From contig JAQDDS010000002.1 of assembly GCA_027665725.1 (NCBI GenBank), positions 372,001 to 436,000 of the forward strand: 64,000 nt of DNA. The letters run 5' to 3'. Shown here piece after piece: positions 7,333-17,337 of this stretch. This DNA comes from Streptococcaceae bacterium AF77-01CM03A (GTDB lineage: Bacteria > Bacillota > Bacilli > Lactobacillales > Streptococcaceae). Made by a program: the position numbers and the translations under genes. Numbering within the stretch: the stretch's first letter is position 1; every line of letters starts with the position of its first letter. The notes below the pieces were generated by a model, which made no database searches, had not been told where the DNA came from, and saw only the letters and a list, made by a program, of their open reading frames with translations.

Positions 7333-8268
7333 ATGTCTAAGATTCTAGTATTTGGTCACCAAAATCCAGATTCAGATGCTATCGGTTCATCTGTAGCCTT
7401 TGCTTATCTTGCGAAAGAGGCTTATGGTTTGGATACAGAAGCAGTGGCTCTTGGTACTCCAAATGAAGAAACAGCTTTTGTATTGGATTATTTTGGCGTA
7501 GAAGCGCCACGTGTTATCACTTCAGCTAAGGCAGAAGGTGCAGAGCAAGTTATTTTGACTGACCACAATGAATTCCAACAATCAGTGTCAGATATCGCTG
7601 AAGTAGAAGTTTATGGTGTGGTGGACCACCACCGTGTGGCTAACTTTGAAACTGCCAGCCAACTTTACATGCGTTTGGAACCAGTAGGATCAGCGTCTTC
7701 TATCGTATACCGCATGTTCAAAGAACATGGTGTAGCAGTGCCAAAAGAAATCGCAGGTTTGATGCTTTCAGGTTTGATTTCAGATACCCTTCTTTTGAAA
7801 TCTCCAACAACTCATCCATCTGATAAAGTGATTGCGCCTGAATTGGCTGAATTGGCTGGTGTGAACTTGGAAGAATACGGTCTTGCAATGCTTAAGGCTG
7901 GTACGAACTTGGCAAGCAAATCAGCAGAAGAATTGATCGACATCGATGCTAAGACTTTTGAATTGAACGGAAAGAACGTTCGTGTGGCTCAAGTCAATAC
8001 AGTTGATATCGCTGAAGTATTGGAACGCCAAGCTGAAATCGAAGCAGCTATCCAAGCAGCAAACGCAGCTAACGGTTACTCTGACTTTGTCTTGATGATT
8101 ACAGATATCGTTAACTCAAATTCTGAAATTTTGGCTCTTGGATCAAACATGGACAAGGTGGAAGCAGCTTTCAACTTCAAACTTGAAAACAATCACGCTT
8201 TCCTTCCAGGTGCTGTTTCGCGTAAGAAACAAGTGGTGCCACAATTGACTGAAAGCTTTAATGCATAA
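7333..8268 (+). CDS. ppaC: Manganese-dependent inorganic pyrophosphatase
   Basis: Family II pyrophosphatase that hydrolyses PPi to two phosphates, pulling biosynthesis forward. The 311-residue length is standard. DHH-family metal motifs are visible: [14 protein letters not shown] near residue 7, TDHNEFQQS near 76, VDHHRVANF near 97, and the C-terminal DHHA2 part ending with [11 protein letters not shown] chose ATG 7333, after CGAGGT, because the family begins [15 protein letters not shown]; an upstream in-frame start would include the promoter. Codon use suggests high expression. Confidence 0.96.
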   Translation: MSKILVFGHQNPDSDAIGSSVAFAYLAKEAYGLDTEAVALGTPNEETAFVLDYFGVEAPRVITSAKAEGAEQVILTDHNEFQQSVSDIAEVEVYGVVDHHRVANFETASQLYMRLEPVGSASSIVYRMFKEHGVAVPKEIAGLMLSGLISDTLLLKSPTTHPSDKVIAPELAELAGVNLEEYGLAMLKAGTNLASKSAEELIDIDAKTFELNGKNVRVAQVNTVDIAEVLERQAEIEAAIQAANAANGYSDFVLMITDIVNSNSEILALGSNMDKVEAAFNFKLENNHAFLPGAVSRKKQVVPQLTESFNA

Positions 8269-8292
8269 TGATAGATGGGGAAACCCAGTATT

Positions 8293-8317
8293 AAAAAGGA
8301 GTTTCGGCTCCTTTTTT
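8293..8317 (+). terminator. ppaC terminator
   Basis: AAAGGAG-TTTCGG-CTCCTTT stem with T6. Confidence 0.8.
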
Positions 8318-8331
8318 GCTAGGAGAGAAGT

Positions 8332-8844
8332 ATGTTAGAAAATGGCGATTTAATCTTTGTGAAAGATAGTTCGGATATAGGACAAGCTATCCAGGAATCT
8401 ACTGGTAACTATAGCCATGTGGCCATATTTTTGGACGGTTTCATCTATCATGCATCAACGGAAGGTGGTGTCATTGCCCAATCCCCTGAAGATTTCTTTG
8501 AAGCTGAAAGAATCTATGATCTTTATCGCTATGCGGAGATTGATTGTACAGAGGTTAAAAAGCGGGCAGAGAGCCACTTAGGTGCACCCTATAATGCTTC
8601 CTTTTACCCAGACGGAGATGGTTTCTACTGTTCCCAGTTCATCGCTGAACTACTCCCTATTTTTGAGACCATTCCCATGAAGTTTGGGGATGATACACAG
8701 GAAATCAGTGATTTCTGGAGAGAATATTATCAAGAGTTGGGGTTTCCTGTACCTCTGAATCAGCCTGGCACTAACCCGAGTCAATTAGCAGCATCAGCAC
8801 TTTTAGTATGTAAAGAAAGGAATCTTCATGATTCAGATTTTTAA
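8332..8844 (+). CDS. YiiX/YebB-like permuted papain-fold hydrolase
   Basis: 170-residue protein of the permuted NlpC/P60 (papain-like) fold. The pattern LENGDLIFV near the start, SHVAIFLDG with the putative catalytic His (about residue 33) and FYCSQFIAELL with the putative Cys (about residue 102) match the YiiX group. No signal peptide is visible, so it probably acts in the cytoplasm; substrates of this group are not established. A strong AGGAG site precedes the ATG. It overlaps the next gene by 17 bases, implying coupling. Confidence 0.78.
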   Translation: MLENGDLIFVKDSSDIGQAIQESTGNYSHVAIFLDGFIYHASTEGGVIAQSPEDFFEAERIYDLYRYAEIDCTEVKKRAESHLGAPYNASFYPDGDGFYCSQFIAELLPIFETIPMKFGDDTQEISDFWREYYQELGFPVPLNQPGTNPSQLAASALLVCKERNLHDSDF

Positions 8845-9478
8845 TCCATCACGATTGACACGGCAGCCATTCTTTAGGGACTTGGTAGACTATCTTGATC
8901 AGCATGATGATGTTATTCTACGCGAAATTAAGGCTCAGTTTCCAGAGGTTCTAGTTGACAAGTATTTGGAGGATTATATTAAAGCTGGTTTCATCCTTCG
9001 AGAAAACAAACGCTATTATCTCAATCTTCCCTTTCTAGAGTCTACGGAATCTCTTGAATTGGATCAAGAAGTCTTTGTAAGAGATGATAGTCCCATCTAT
9101 CTAGAAATCCTGGAGAAAAGATTTCAAACTGAATTGCTCAATCAAACCAATGCAGCTATCCTAGAAGAGTATACGGATTTTGCTAGGGAAAAGATGACCT
9201 TGTCTAATTACTTTTATAAGGTTAAGCACCAGTATCCGCTGACAGAAGATCAGCAGGCTCTTTATGCTGTTTTGGGGGATGTCAACCCTGAGTATGCTCT
9301 CAAGTATATGACAACCTTTTTGCTTAAATTTCTCAAAAAAGACCAGCTTATGCAGAAACGTCGAGATATCTTTGTTGATAGTTTAGTCTTATTGGGCTAC
9401 ATCATTCAAAATGAAGATGGGAAATATGAGTTGGCTGTAGAATTTGATAAAGAAAGATTAATTTTTATAAAAAAATAA
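8828..9478 (+). CDS. DUF1803 domain protein
   Basis: 216-residue protein of unknown function found mainly in streptococci and relatives. The N-terminal part (MIQIFNPSRLTRQPFFRDLVDYLDQHDD) and the YYLNLPFLE region match my memory of DUF1803. The pattern of helices followed by FILRENKRYYLNL looks like a winged-helix arrangement. No membrane segment. It overlaps the papain-fold gene and shares its transcript; convergent murE follows across a bidirectional terminator. Confidence 0.7.
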   Translation: MIQIFNPSRLTRQPFFRDLVDYLDQHDDVILREIKAQFPEVLVDKYLEDYIKAGFILRENKRYYLNLPFLESTESLELDQEVFVRDDSPIYLEILEKRFQTELLNQTNAAILEEYTDFAREKMTLSNYFYKVKHQYPLTEDQQALYAVLGDVNPEYALKYMTTFLLKFLKKDQLMQKRRDIFVDSLVLLGYIIQNEDGKYELAVEFDKERLIFIKK

Positions 9479-9505
9479 AGGCTAGGAATTTTCCTAGCCT
9501 TCTTT
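9478..9505. terminator. Bidirectional terminator between the DUF1803 gene and murE
   Basis: AAGGCTAGGA-ATTT-TCCTAGCCTT, with T-rich flank on the plus strand and the complementary A run giving T residues on the minus strand. Confidence 0.85.
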
Positions 9506-9512
9506 AAATATA

Positions 9513-10958
9513 CTATAGATAACGTTCTGCAACAGCAGCATCTCCAGGATAGTCTTCTTTCTTACCTTGAATGATTTGGTAGCAATCAGCTCCTTTACCA
9601 GCGATAATCACAGCGTCCAGTTCTTGACTTGTAACAGACATAGCAGCCTTGATAGCTTGTTCGCGATCGACAATCTTTTCAACAGGATGATGGATATAGC
9701 TACTGATTTCATCTGCAATGGCCATCGGATCTTCATAGTTTGGATCATCAGCTGTTAGAAAGACTTGAATTTCAGGATGTTGATTGAGGAGAAGTCCAAA
9801 GTCCTTACGACGGCTTTCTCCCTTGTTTCCTGTTGATCCCAGTACTAAAGCAATCTTTCCAGTCTGATGTGTTTCAACAACTGAGATTAGTTTTTTAAGA
9901 CTGTCACCATTGTGGGCGTAGTCAATGAAAACTTTTGCGCCATTTTTCTGAGTGAGAACTTCCATACGGCCAGGGACACGAGTAGCATCAATCCCTTTTT
10001 TAATGTCTTCAAGACTAGCACCTAAACGAAGGCAGGCAAGTCCAGCTGCGACTGCATTTTCTTGGTTAAAATGTCCAATCAACTGGATATCATAATCGCC
10101 AGCTAATTTACCAGTAGCTGAGAAGCTAAAGGCTTTGGAGTTTTCGATTTGGTTATCAGATTGGCTACCGTAGAAGTCATGCTCTTGGTTCTCAACTTGT
10201 TCTTTTAGAACAGAGAAGTGGTCCATATCGCTATTAATGACAACTGCTCGGCTATTTTTCATCAAGAGACGCTTGTGGTAGAAGTAGTCTTCAAAGGTTG
10301 GATGCTCAATAGGACCAATATGGTCAGGACTGATATTTAGGAACACTCCTACATCAAAAGTGAGGCCGTAGACTCGCTTCACCAAGTAGGCTTGACTAGA
10401 AACTTCCATAATCAGGTGGCTTCTTCCATTATCAACTGCCTGCGCCATCATATCAAAGAGATCGATGCTTTCAGGTGTTGTCAGAGCAGACTTGAAGAAA
10501 GTCTTACCGTCCAAGGTCGTGTTCATGGTCGATAACATAGCAGGACGATGTTGCTGATTTAAGATATTGTAGGCGAAGTATGCCGCTGTTGTTTTTCCTT
10601 TGGTACCAGTGAAAGCGAGAAGTTTTAGTTTTTCCTGCGGATTGCCATAAAATTCCATGGCAATCAAACTCATAGCCTTCTTAATATCGCTAACAACGAT
10701 GACAGGAATGCTTACTTCATAATCCTGCTCCGCTACATAACAACCGAGTCCTTGTGAGATTGCTGAAAGAAGAAATTCCTTCTTGAAAGCAGCTCCCTTA
10801 ACAAAAAATAGGCTATTATCTTTTGCTTTTCGGCTATCGTAGCAGATGCTATCAAAAGTTACATCATTAAAATTATAGTGGTAATGTCCTTGGTCGATAA
10901 TCTCACGGAAGAGATCGTCTTTCTTTAAAATATCTAATACGGTTTCAATCTTTATCAT
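9513..10958 (-). CDS. murE: UDP-N-acetylmuramoyl-L-alanyl-D-glutamate--L-lysine ligase
   Basis: ATP-dependent Mur ligase that adds the third residue of the peptidoglycan stem peptide. 481 residues. The ATP motif is [13 protein letters not shown] near residue 115; the middle domain has SSQAY and [14 protein letters not shown]. The substrate-selecting motif reads DDPNYEDP where meso-DAP enzymes have DNPR, supporting L-lysine as substrate, as in pneumococci. It is divergent from the flippase gene; both act in lipid II production. Confidence 0.95.
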   Translation of the reverse strand: MIKIETVLDILKKDDLFREIIDQGHYHYNFNDVTFDSICYDSRKAKDNSLFFVKGAAFKKEFLLSAISQGLGCYVAEQDYEVSIPVIVVSDIKKAMSLIAMEFYGNPQEKLKLLAFTGTKGKTTAAYFAYNILNQQHRPAMLSTMNTTLDGKTFFKSALTTPESIDLFDMMAQAVDNGRSHLIMEVSSQAYLVKRVYGLTFDVGVFLNISPDHIGPIEHPTFEDYFYHKRLLMKNSRAVVINSDMDHFSVLKEQVENQEHDFYGSQSDNQIENSKAFSFSATGKLAGDYDIQLIGHFNQENAVAAGLACLRLGASLEDIKKGIDATRVPGRMEVLTQKNGAKVFIDYAHNGDSLKKLISVVETHQTGKIALVLGSTGNKGESRRKDFGLLLNQHPEIQVFLTADDPNYEDPMAIADEISSYIHHPVEKIVDREQAIKAAMSVTSQELDAVIIAGKGADCYQIIQGKKEDYPGDAAVAERYL

Positions 10959-10987
10959 ACTTTCTATTGTAAACTGAAAGTCTGAAT

Positions 10988-11016
10988 TTTACAAGTAACA
11001 AGGAAAAGTTTATAAT
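10988..11016 (+). promoter_or_regulatory. Promoter for the YtgP-type flippase gene
   Basis: TTTACA (10988-10993), 17-base spacer, TATAAT (11011-11016), in the short divergent gap with murE. Confidence 0.65.
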
Positions 11017-11063
11017 GGAAGATAAGGAACATTTCCTAGTGATTAAAAATGAATGAGGAAGTT

Positions 11064-12686
11064 ATGTCTAACGAAAATAATCATCAGCAGGCCCAGATGT
11101 TACGAGGGACTGCCTGGCTAACAGCAAGTAACTTTATCAGTCGCCTGCTCGGAGCTATTTACATCATTCCCTGGTATATCTGGATGGGGACTTATGCCGC
11201 TAAGGCCAATGGACTCTTCACTATGGGTTACAATATCTACGCATGGTTCTTGTTGATTTCGACAGCAGGTATTCCTGTTGCAGTCGCAAAGCAAGTTGCT
11301 AAGTATAATACCATGCATGAGGAAGAACATAGTTTTGCCCTGATTCGGAGTTTCCTAGGTTTTATGACAGGACTTGGTGTGGTCTTTGCTTTAATCTTGT
11401 ATCTCTTTGCCCCTTGGTTAGCAGATCTTTCGGGTGTCGGGAAGGATTTGATTCCCATTATGCAGAGTCTAGCTTGGGCTGTCTTGATTTTCCCGTCTAT
11501 GAGTGTTATCCGTGGATTTTTCCAAGGGATGAATAATCTTAAACCTTATGCCATGAGCCAAATCGCTGAACAGGTCATTCGTGTTATCTGGATGCTCTTA
11601 GCAACCTTTATCATCATGAAGCTGGGTTCAAAAGATTATCTATCAGCAGTTACCCAGTCTACCTTTGCGGCCTTTGTGGGAATGGTAGCTAGTTTTGCAG
11701 TCTTGATCTATTTCCTATACAAAGAAGGAATGCTTCAAAAAGTTTTTGAAACCCGAGATAAGATTGATAGTAAGAGTCTTTTGGTTGATACGATTAAGGA
11801 AGCTATTCCTTTTATCTTGACTGGTTCGGCTATTCAGCTTTTCCAAATCTTGGACCAAAATACCTTTATCAATAGTATGAAGTGGTTTACCAACTATAGT
11901 AATGAAGACTTAATTGTCATGTTTTCTTATTTCTCTGCCAATCCTAATAAAATTACTATGATTTTGATTTCGGTTGGAGTTTCGATTGGTAGTGTTGGTT
12001 TGCCTCTCTTGACGGAGAACTATGTCAAGGGGGATTTACCAGCAGCTTCTCGTCTCGTTCAAGATAGTATCACCATGCTCTTCCTATTCCTCTTACCTGC
12101 AACGGTTGGAGTAGTCATGGTAGGTGAACCACTCTATACAGTCTTTTACGGTAAGCCAGATGGCTTGGCTATGGGCTTATTTATCTTTGCGGTCTTGCAA
12201 TCAACAATTCTAGGCTTGTACATGGTCTTGTCACCAATGCTTCAGGCTATGTTCCGTAACCGTAAGGCGGTCTTGTATTTTGTTTATGGCTCAATTGCTA
12301 AGATTGTTCTACAATTACCATCGATAGCTATTTTCCATAGTTATGGTCCTCTCATTTCAACGACTATCGGTCTTATCATTCCGAACGTCTTGATGTATCG
12401 TGATATCTGTCAGGTTACAGGCGCGCGTCGAAAGATTATTCTGAAGAGAACAATCTTAGTCACTATTTTGACTCTGGTTATGTTTATTCTAGTAGGACTC
12501 TTGCAATGGATTCTCGGATTTGTTTTCCAACCAACTGGACGTTTCTGGAGTTTCCTCTATGTCGCCTTAATTGGTACAATCGGTGGTGGGCTCTATGGAG
12601 TCATGAGTCTCTATACTCGTCTCTTGGATAAGGTTATTGGACAGGAAAAAGCTGACCAGTTACGAACACGCTTGAAAATATCATAA
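11064..12686 (+). CDS. MATE/MOP-type oligosaccharide flippase (YtgP/MurJ group)
   Basis: Multi-pass membrane protein of about 540 residues and some 14 hydrophobic segments (for example FALIRSFLGFMTGLGVVFAL and TMLFLFLLPATVGVVMV). It belongs to the polysaccharide biosynthesis/MVF superfamily; the streptococcal YtgP group is credited with lipid II flipping. Its position divergent from murE fits. I chose ATG 11064 because TGAGGAAG lies 3 bases before it; an in-frame ATG at 11049 would overlap that site and has no ribosome site. Confidence 0.85.
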   Translation: MSNENNHQQAQMLRGTAWLTASNFISRLLGAIYIIPWYIWMGTYAAKANGLFTMGYNIYAWFLLISTAGIPVAVAKQVAKYNTMHEEEHSFALIRSFLGFMTGLGVVFALILYLFAPWLADLSGVGKDLIPIMQSLAWAVLIFPSMSVIRGFFQGMNNLKPYAMSQIAEQVIRVIWMLLATFIIMKLGSKDYLSAVTQSTFAAFVGMVASFAVLIYFLYKEGMLQKVFETRDKIDSKSLLVDTIKEAIPFILTGSAIQLFQILDQNTFINSMKWFTNYSNEDLIVMFSYFSANPNKITMILISVGVSIGSVGLPLLTENYVKGDLPAASRLVQDSITMLFLFLLPATVGVVMVGEPLYTVFYGKPDGLAMGLFIFAVLQSTILGLYMVLSPMLQAMFRNRKAVLYFVYGSIAKIVLQLPSIAIFHSYGPLISTTIGLIIPNVLMYRDICQVTGARRKIILKRTILVTILTLVMFILVGLLQWILGFVFQPTGRFWSFLYVALIGTIGGGLYGVMSLYTRLLDKVIGQEKADQLRTRLKIS

Positions 12687-12702
12687 TAGTTAATAAATAA
12701 AA

Positions 12703-12750
12703 CGAACAATTTTAACTTTTTGCGTAAAAGAGTCTAAATTGTTCTTTTTT
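12703..12750 (+). terminator. Terminator after the flippase gene
   Basis: CGAACAATTT (from 12703) pairs with AAATTGTTC (12736-12744) across a 23-base loop, followed by T7. The following stretch to 12814 is very AT-rich and otherwise empty. Confidence 0.65.
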
Positions 12751-12814
12751 TCTTAAAAAAATACAAAAAAATATAAAAAATGTAGAAAAATATAATTTTT
12801 TAGAGCATAATCAC

Positions 12815-12843
12815 TTGACTAAAAAAAACAATAGCTGTATAAT
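12815..12843 (+). promoter_or_regulatory. aliB-like gene promoter
   Basis: TTGACT (12815-12820), 17-base spacer, TATAAT (12838-12843). An A-rich upstream tract (12760-12810) could act as an UP element. Confidence 0.75.
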
Positions 12844-12875
12844 GATACAAATATTTAAATTTGGGGGTTCTGTTT

Positions 12876-14834
12876 ATGAAAAAGTCTAAGGCCAAGTATG
12901 CAGCACTTACAGGTGTCGTGTTAAGTGCAGGTATTTTATTAAGCGCGTGTGGAAATTCAAGTACAGGGTCAAAAACATATAGCTATGTTTATACTAGTGA
13001 TCCGTCTAGTTTGAACTATCTAGCAGAAAACCGTGCAACAACCAATGATATCGTGGTTAATCTGGTAGATGGGCTCATGGAAAATGACCAGTATGGGAAC
13101 TATATCCCATCCTTGGCAGAGGATTGGAGTGTATCCAAGGATGGTTTGACCTATACCTACAAACTGCGTAAAGATGCTAAATGGTATACTGCGGATGGGG
13201 AAGAATACGCTCCTGTAACTGCCCAAGATTTTGTGACAGGTTTGAAATATGCGGCTGATAAAAAATCAGAAGCCTTGTACTTAGTTCAAGAATCCGTTGC
13301 TGGTTTAGATGACTATATCACTGGTAAAACAACAGACTTTTCAACTGTTGGAGTTAAGGCTCTTGACGACCAAACGGTTCAATATACCTTGACACGACCA
13401 GAATCTTATTGGAACTCAAAAACAACTTCAACCATTCTCTTCCCAGTTAATGCGGAGTTCTTGAAATCAAAAGGGGATGATTTTGGAACAGTTGATCCTT
13501 CAAGTATTTTGTACAATGGACCTTTCTTGATGAAATCCTTTGTTTCAAAATCTGTCATCGAATTCAAGAAAAATCCTAACTACTGGGATGCTAAAAATGT
13601 CTTTGTAGATGATGTGAAATTGGCCTATTATGATGGTAGTGACCAAGATGCACTGGCTCGTAACTTTGTAGAAGGTGCTTATAGCTACGCTCGTCTTTAT
13701 CCAAATAGTTCAAGTTTTGAAGGAATTAAAGAAAAGAATAAGGATAATATCATTTATAGTTTACAAGATGCTACTTCTTACTTCTTAAACTTTAATCTAG
13801 ATAGAAAATCTTATAAATTCACTTCCAAGACAAGTGATGCTGAGAAGAAATCGACTCAAGAAGCGGTTCTTAATAAAAACTTCCGTCAAGCCATCAACTT
13901 TGCCTATGACCGTACAGCTTACGGGGCTCAATCTCAGGGAGAAGATGGTGCAACTAAGATTTTGCGTAACTTGGTTGTTCCTCCAAACTTCGTAAGTATC
14001 AACGGAAAAGACTTTGGTGAAGTAGTAGCCTCTAAGATGGTGAATTATGGTAAGGAATGGCAAGGAATCAACTTTGCGGATGCTCAGGATCCATACTACA
14101 ATGCTGAAAAAGCTAAAGCCAAATTTGCTGAAGCTAAGAAAGAACTCCAGGCCAAAGGAGTCCAATTCCCTATCCACTTGGACATGACAGTTGACCAAGC
14201 TGCTAAAAAGGGTGTCCAAGAGGCAAACTCTATGAAGCAATCTATTGAGGCGGCTTTAGGTGCAGAAAATGTTGTAATTGATATTCAACAACTCACTACG
14301 GAAGATTATGACAATTCAAGCTATTTAGCTCAGACAGCATCTCAGAAGGATTATGATCTTTACAACGGTGGTTGGGGACCTGATTACCAAGACCCTTCAA
14401 CTTATCTTGATGTCTTAAACCTTAATTCTGGAGGTTTGTTGCAAAATCTAGGTTTAGAGCCAGGTGAAGCCAATGACAAGGCCAAGGCTGTTGGGCTAGA
14501 TGTCTACACTCAAATGTTGGAAGAAGCTAACAAGGAACAAGAACTTGTGAAACGCTATGAAAAATATGCTGAGATCCAAGCTTGGTTGGTAGATAGTGCT
14601 TTAGCAATTCCAAATGTTTCCAAGGGTGGAACACCAGTATTGAGAAAGACAGTTCCATTTTCTTCACCGTATTCATTGGCTGGTAATAAAGGGGTCGAAT
14701 CATATAAATACCTCAAAGTACAAGATAAAACAGTCACAAAAGATGAATATGAAAAAGCTAAAGAAAAATGGCTGAAAGAAAAAGAAGAATCTAATAAAAA
14801 AGCCCAAGAAGAATTAGCTAAACACGTTAAATAA
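12876..14834 (+). CDS. aliB: Oligopeptide-binding lipoprotein, AliB/AmiA family
   Basis: 652-residue substrate-binding lipoprotein of the Ami oligopeptide importer. A lipoprotein signal ends in ILLSAC with the lipidated Cys at residue 25. SBP_bac_5 features follow, including YVYTSDPSSLNYLAENRATTNDIV, GPFLMKSFVSKS and YDLYNGGWGPDYQDPSTYLD, and the C-terminus is Lys/Glu-rich. No permease or ATPase genes are adjacent, which fits the orphan Ali proteins that feed the separate AmiCDEF transporter. I chose ATG 12876 after TGGGGGT; an upstream TTG would add five unneeded residues. Peptide specificity cannot be read from the sequence. Confidence 0.9.
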   Translation: MKKSKAKYAALTGVVLSAGILLSACGNSSTGSKTYSYVYTSDPSSLNYLAENRATTNDIVVNLVDGLMENDQYGNYIPSLAEDWSVSKDGLTYTYKLRKDAKWYTADGEEYAPVTAQDFVTGLKYAADKKSEALYLVQESVAGLDDYITGKTTDFSTVGVKALDDQTVQYTLTRPESYWNSKTTSTILFPVNAEFLKSKGDDFGTVDPSSILYNGPFLMKSFVSKSVIEFKKNPNYWDAKNVFVDDVKLAYYDGSDQDALARNFVEGAYSYARLYPNSSSFEGIKEKNKDNIIYSLQDATSYFLNFNLDRKSYKFTSKTSDAEKKSTQEAVLNKNFRQAINFAYDRTAYGAQSQGEDGATKILRNLVVPPNFVSINGKDFGEVVASKMVNYGKEWQGINFADAQDPYYNAEKAKAKFAEAKKELQAKGVQFPIHLDMTVDQAAKKGVQEANSMKQSIEAALGAENVVIDIQQLTTEDYDNSSYLAQTASQKDYDLYNGGWGPDYQDPSTYLDVLNLNSGGLLQNLGLEPGEANDKAKAVGLDVYTQMLEEANKEQELVKRYEKYAEIQAWLVDSALAIPNVSKGGTPVLRKTVPFSSPYSLAGNKGVESYKYLKVQDKTVTKDEYEKAKEKWLKEKEESNKKAQEELAKHVK

Positions 14835-14852
14835 TCAGTCTATTCAACAGGA

Positions 14853-14886
14853 AAAACGATAGTTTCTCAGGAAGCTATCGTTTTTT
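14853..14886 (+). terminator. aliB terminator
   Basis: AAACGATAG / CTATCGTTT stem with a 12-base loop, then TTT. Confidence 0.85.
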
Positions 14887-14980
14887 ATATAGTTTGAAAC
14901 TATAACTAGCTCTTGAAAACAAGAAAATGAGTAGATGGAAATAAGTGGTACAATAGTTAGTATAGATTTGGAGGTATTGT

Positions 14981-16075
14981 ATGAGTAAATCATTTCACAT
15001 CAACACAATTTTAGCCCAAGCAGGGATCAAGTCGGATGAGGCAACAGGTGCTTTGGTTACACCTATTCACTTTTCAACGACCTATCAACATCCAGAATTT
15101 GGTCAATCAACTGGATTTGACTATACCCGCACCAAAAACCCAACTCGTAGCAAGGCAGAGGATGTTTTGGCAGCTATTGAATCAGCCAAGTATGCTTTAG
15201 CGACTAGTTCAGGTATGTCTGCGATTGTGTTGGCCTTTAGTGTATTTCCAGTAGGAAGTAAGGTCTTAGCTGTTCGTGACCTTTACGGTGGTTCTTTCCG
15301 CTGGTTCAATCAAGTGGAACAGGAAGGTCGTTTCCATTTTACCTATGCCAACACAGAAGAAGAGTTGATTGCTGAGCTAGAAAAAGATGTGGATGTACTC
15401 TATATTGAAACACCAACAAACCCTTTGATGTTGGAATTTGATATTGAAAAATTGTCAACATTAGCTCATGCTAAAGGTGCTAAAGTTGTCGTCGATAATA
15501 CCTTTTATAGCCCGATTTACCAACGCCCGATTGAAGACGGAGCAGATATCGTCCTTCATTCAGCGACAAAATACCTTGCAGGACATAATGATGTTCTAGC
15601 TGGGGTGGTTGTGACAGATAGTGCGGATTTATACGAAAAACTCTTTTACAATCTCAACACCACAGGTGCTGTTTTGTCGCCATTTGATAGTTATCAATTG
15701 ATTCGTGGTCTTAAAACCTTGTCACTTCGTATGGAGCGCTCAACAGCTAATGCTCAAGAAATCGTAGCCTTTCTAGAACAATCACCTGCTGTTAAAGAAG
15801 TCTTGTATACAGGACGCGGGGGGATGATTTCCTTTAAAGTAGCTGATGAGAAGCGTATTCCTCATATCTTAAATACCTTGAAAGTATTCTCTTTTGCTGA
15901 AAGTCTGGGTGGTGTTGAAAGTCTGATTACCTACCCAACCACTCAAACGCATGCAGACATTCCTGCAGAGGTTCGTCATTCTTATGGATTAACAGATGAC
16001 CTTTTACGCTTGTCTATTGGTATTGAGGATGCAAGGGACTTGATTGAAGATTTGCGTCAAGCTTTGGAAGGATAA
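14981..16075 (+). CDS. metC: Cys/Met metabolism PLP enzyme (cystathionine gamma-synthase/beta-lyase type)
   Basis: 364-residue PLP enzyme of the trans-sulfuration family. The Schiff-base lysine is K197 in HSATKYLAGHND; DYTRTKNPTR and the phosphate-binding SSGMSA are visible. Synthase and lyase members cannot be separated safely by motif, so metB is an alternative name. A TACAAT at 14949-14954 and a GGAGG ribosome site precede it. The patB-like gene follows 4 bases after the stop, so the two probably act together in sulfur amino acid use and cysteine or cystathionine cleavage. Confidence 0.85.
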   Translation: MSKSFHINTILAQAGIKSDEATGALVTPIHFSTTYQHPEFGQSTGFDYTRTKNPTRSKAEDVLAAIESAKYALATSSGMSAIVLAFSVFPVGSKVLAVRDLYGGSFRWFNQVEQEGRFHFTYANTEEELIAELEKDVDVLYIETPTNPLMLEFDIEKLSTLAHAKGAKVVVDNTFYSPIYQRPIEDGADIVLHSATKYLAGHNDVLAGVVVTDSADLYEKLFYNLNTTGAVLSPFDSYQLIRGLKTLSLRMERSTANAQEIVAFLEQSPAVKEVLYTGRGGMISFKVADEKRIPHILNTLKVFSFAESLGGVESLITYPTTQTHADIPAEVRHSYGLTDDLLRLSIGIEDARDLIEDLRQALEG

Positions 16076-16079
16076 GACT

Positions 16080-17246
16080 ATGGGGAAATATGATTTTACG
16101 ACTTTGCCCAATCGTTTTGGACATCATACCTACAAATGGAAAGAAGCAGAGACTGACCGTCAAGTATTGCCAGCCTGGATTGCTGATATGGACTTTGAAG
16201 TGTTACCTGAGATTCGTCAGACTGTTCATGACTATGCTGAGCAATTAGTCTATGGCTATACCTATGCTAGTGATGGCTTGATTGAAGCCGTTCAAAATTG
16301 GGAGGAAAAACAGCACGGTTATCGCATAGATAAGGATGCTCTAGTCTTTATCGAAGGAGTAGTACCTGCCATTTCAACAGCCATTCAAGCTTTCACCAAG
16401 GAAGGTGAAGCAGTCCTCATTAACACACCGGTTTATCCTCCTTTTGCTCGCAGTATTAAGCTCAATAATCGTAGACTAATCACCAACTCTCTAGTAGAAA
16501 AAGACGGACTTTTTGAGATTGACTTTGATCAATTGGAGAAAGATTTTGTCGAAGAGGAAGTGAAACTCTATGTTCTCTGCAACCCTCATAATCCTGGTGG
16601 ACGTGTTTGGGAAAAAGAAGTGCTTGAGAAAATTGGACAGCTTTGTCAAAAACACGGGGTCCTGTTAGTATCAGATGAAATTCATCAAGATTTAACCCTA
16701 TTTGGTCACAAACACCATTCTTTCAATACTGTTAATCCAGCTTTTAAAGATTTCTCTTTGATTCTGAGCAGTGCTACCAAAACTTTCAACATTGCGGGGA
16801 CAAAGAATTCCTACGCTATTATCGAAAATCCTAAGTTGAGACTTGCTTTCCAAAAACGTCAGCTGGCTAATAATCAACATGAAATCTCAGGTTTGGGATA
16901 TTTGGCAACAGAAGCAGCTTATCGCTATGGTGAAGACTGGTTGACAGAACTAAAAGAACTGATTGAGAAACACATCAATTATGTAGTGGATGTGTTTGGG
17001 AAAGAAACTAAAATCAAGGTCATGAAACCTCAAGGGACCTATCTCATTTGGCTTGATTTTTCAGCCTATGATATTAGCGATGAAGAACTAAGAAAACTCT
17101 TGAGAGACGAAGCCAAGGTTATCCTGAACAGAGGCCTGGACTTTGGTGAGGAAGGAGCCCTTCACGCTCGTCTCAATGTAGCCATGCCGACATCTGTCCT
17201 AGAAGAAGTTTGCCAACGAATCATTTCTACTTTTTCAAATCTTTAA
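16080..17246 (+). CDS. patB: PatB/MalY-type aminotransferase (C-S lyase)
   Basis: 388-residue fold-type I PLP enzyme. It begins GKYDFTTLPNRFGHHTYKWKE, has LPAWIADMDFEV typical of the MalY/PatB group, CNPHNPGGRVW for substrate binding and the PLP lysine K234 in SSATKTFNIAGTKNS. Members act as cystathionine beta-lyases and release sulfide, ammonia and pyruvate from cysteine. The ATG at 16080 follows GGAAGG at the end of metC; a longer in-frame start would lie inside metC. A terminator follows. Confidence 0.9.
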   Translation: MGKYDFTTLPNRFGHHTYKWKEAETDRQVLPAWIADMDFEVLPEIRQTVHDYAEQLVYGYTYASDGLIEAVQNWEEKQHGYRIDKDALVFIEGVVPAISTAIQAFTKEGEAVLINTPVYPPFARSIKLNNRRLITNSLVEKDGLFEIDFDQLEKDFVEEEVKLYVLCNPHNPGGRVWEKEVLEKIGQLCQKHGVLLVSDEIHQDLTLFGHKHHSFNTVNPAFKDFSLILSSATKTFNIAGTKNSYAIIENPKLRLAFQKRQLANNQHEISGLGYLATEAAYRYGEDWLTELKELIEKHINYVVDVFGKETKIKVMKPQGTYLIWLDFSAYDISDEELRKLLRDEAKVILNRGLDFGEEGALHARLNVAMPTSVLEEVCQRIISTFSNL

Positions 17247-17292
17247 AAACTAGCCTTTTAGGAGAAAAGTCTTCCTAGAAGGCTATTTTCAT
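17247..17292 (+). terminator. metC-patB terminator
   Basis: AACTAGCCTT pairs with AAGGCTATTTT around the TAGGAGAAAAGTCTTCCTA inner hairpin. Confidence 0.7.
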
Positions 17293-17337
17293 AGGCAGAA
17301 ATATGGTATAATTAAGAGATAAAGTAAAGGGGACACT

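Noticed and set aside
7300..7333. Longer ppaC reading frame beginning at 7276
   Set aside because: It would start inside the promoter; the family start [15 protein letters not shown] is at 7333 behind CGAGGT.
13797..14240. 147-codon antisense frame inside aliB
   Set aside because: No ribosome site or recognisable protein; lies opposite a strongly coding gene and reflects its codon pattern.
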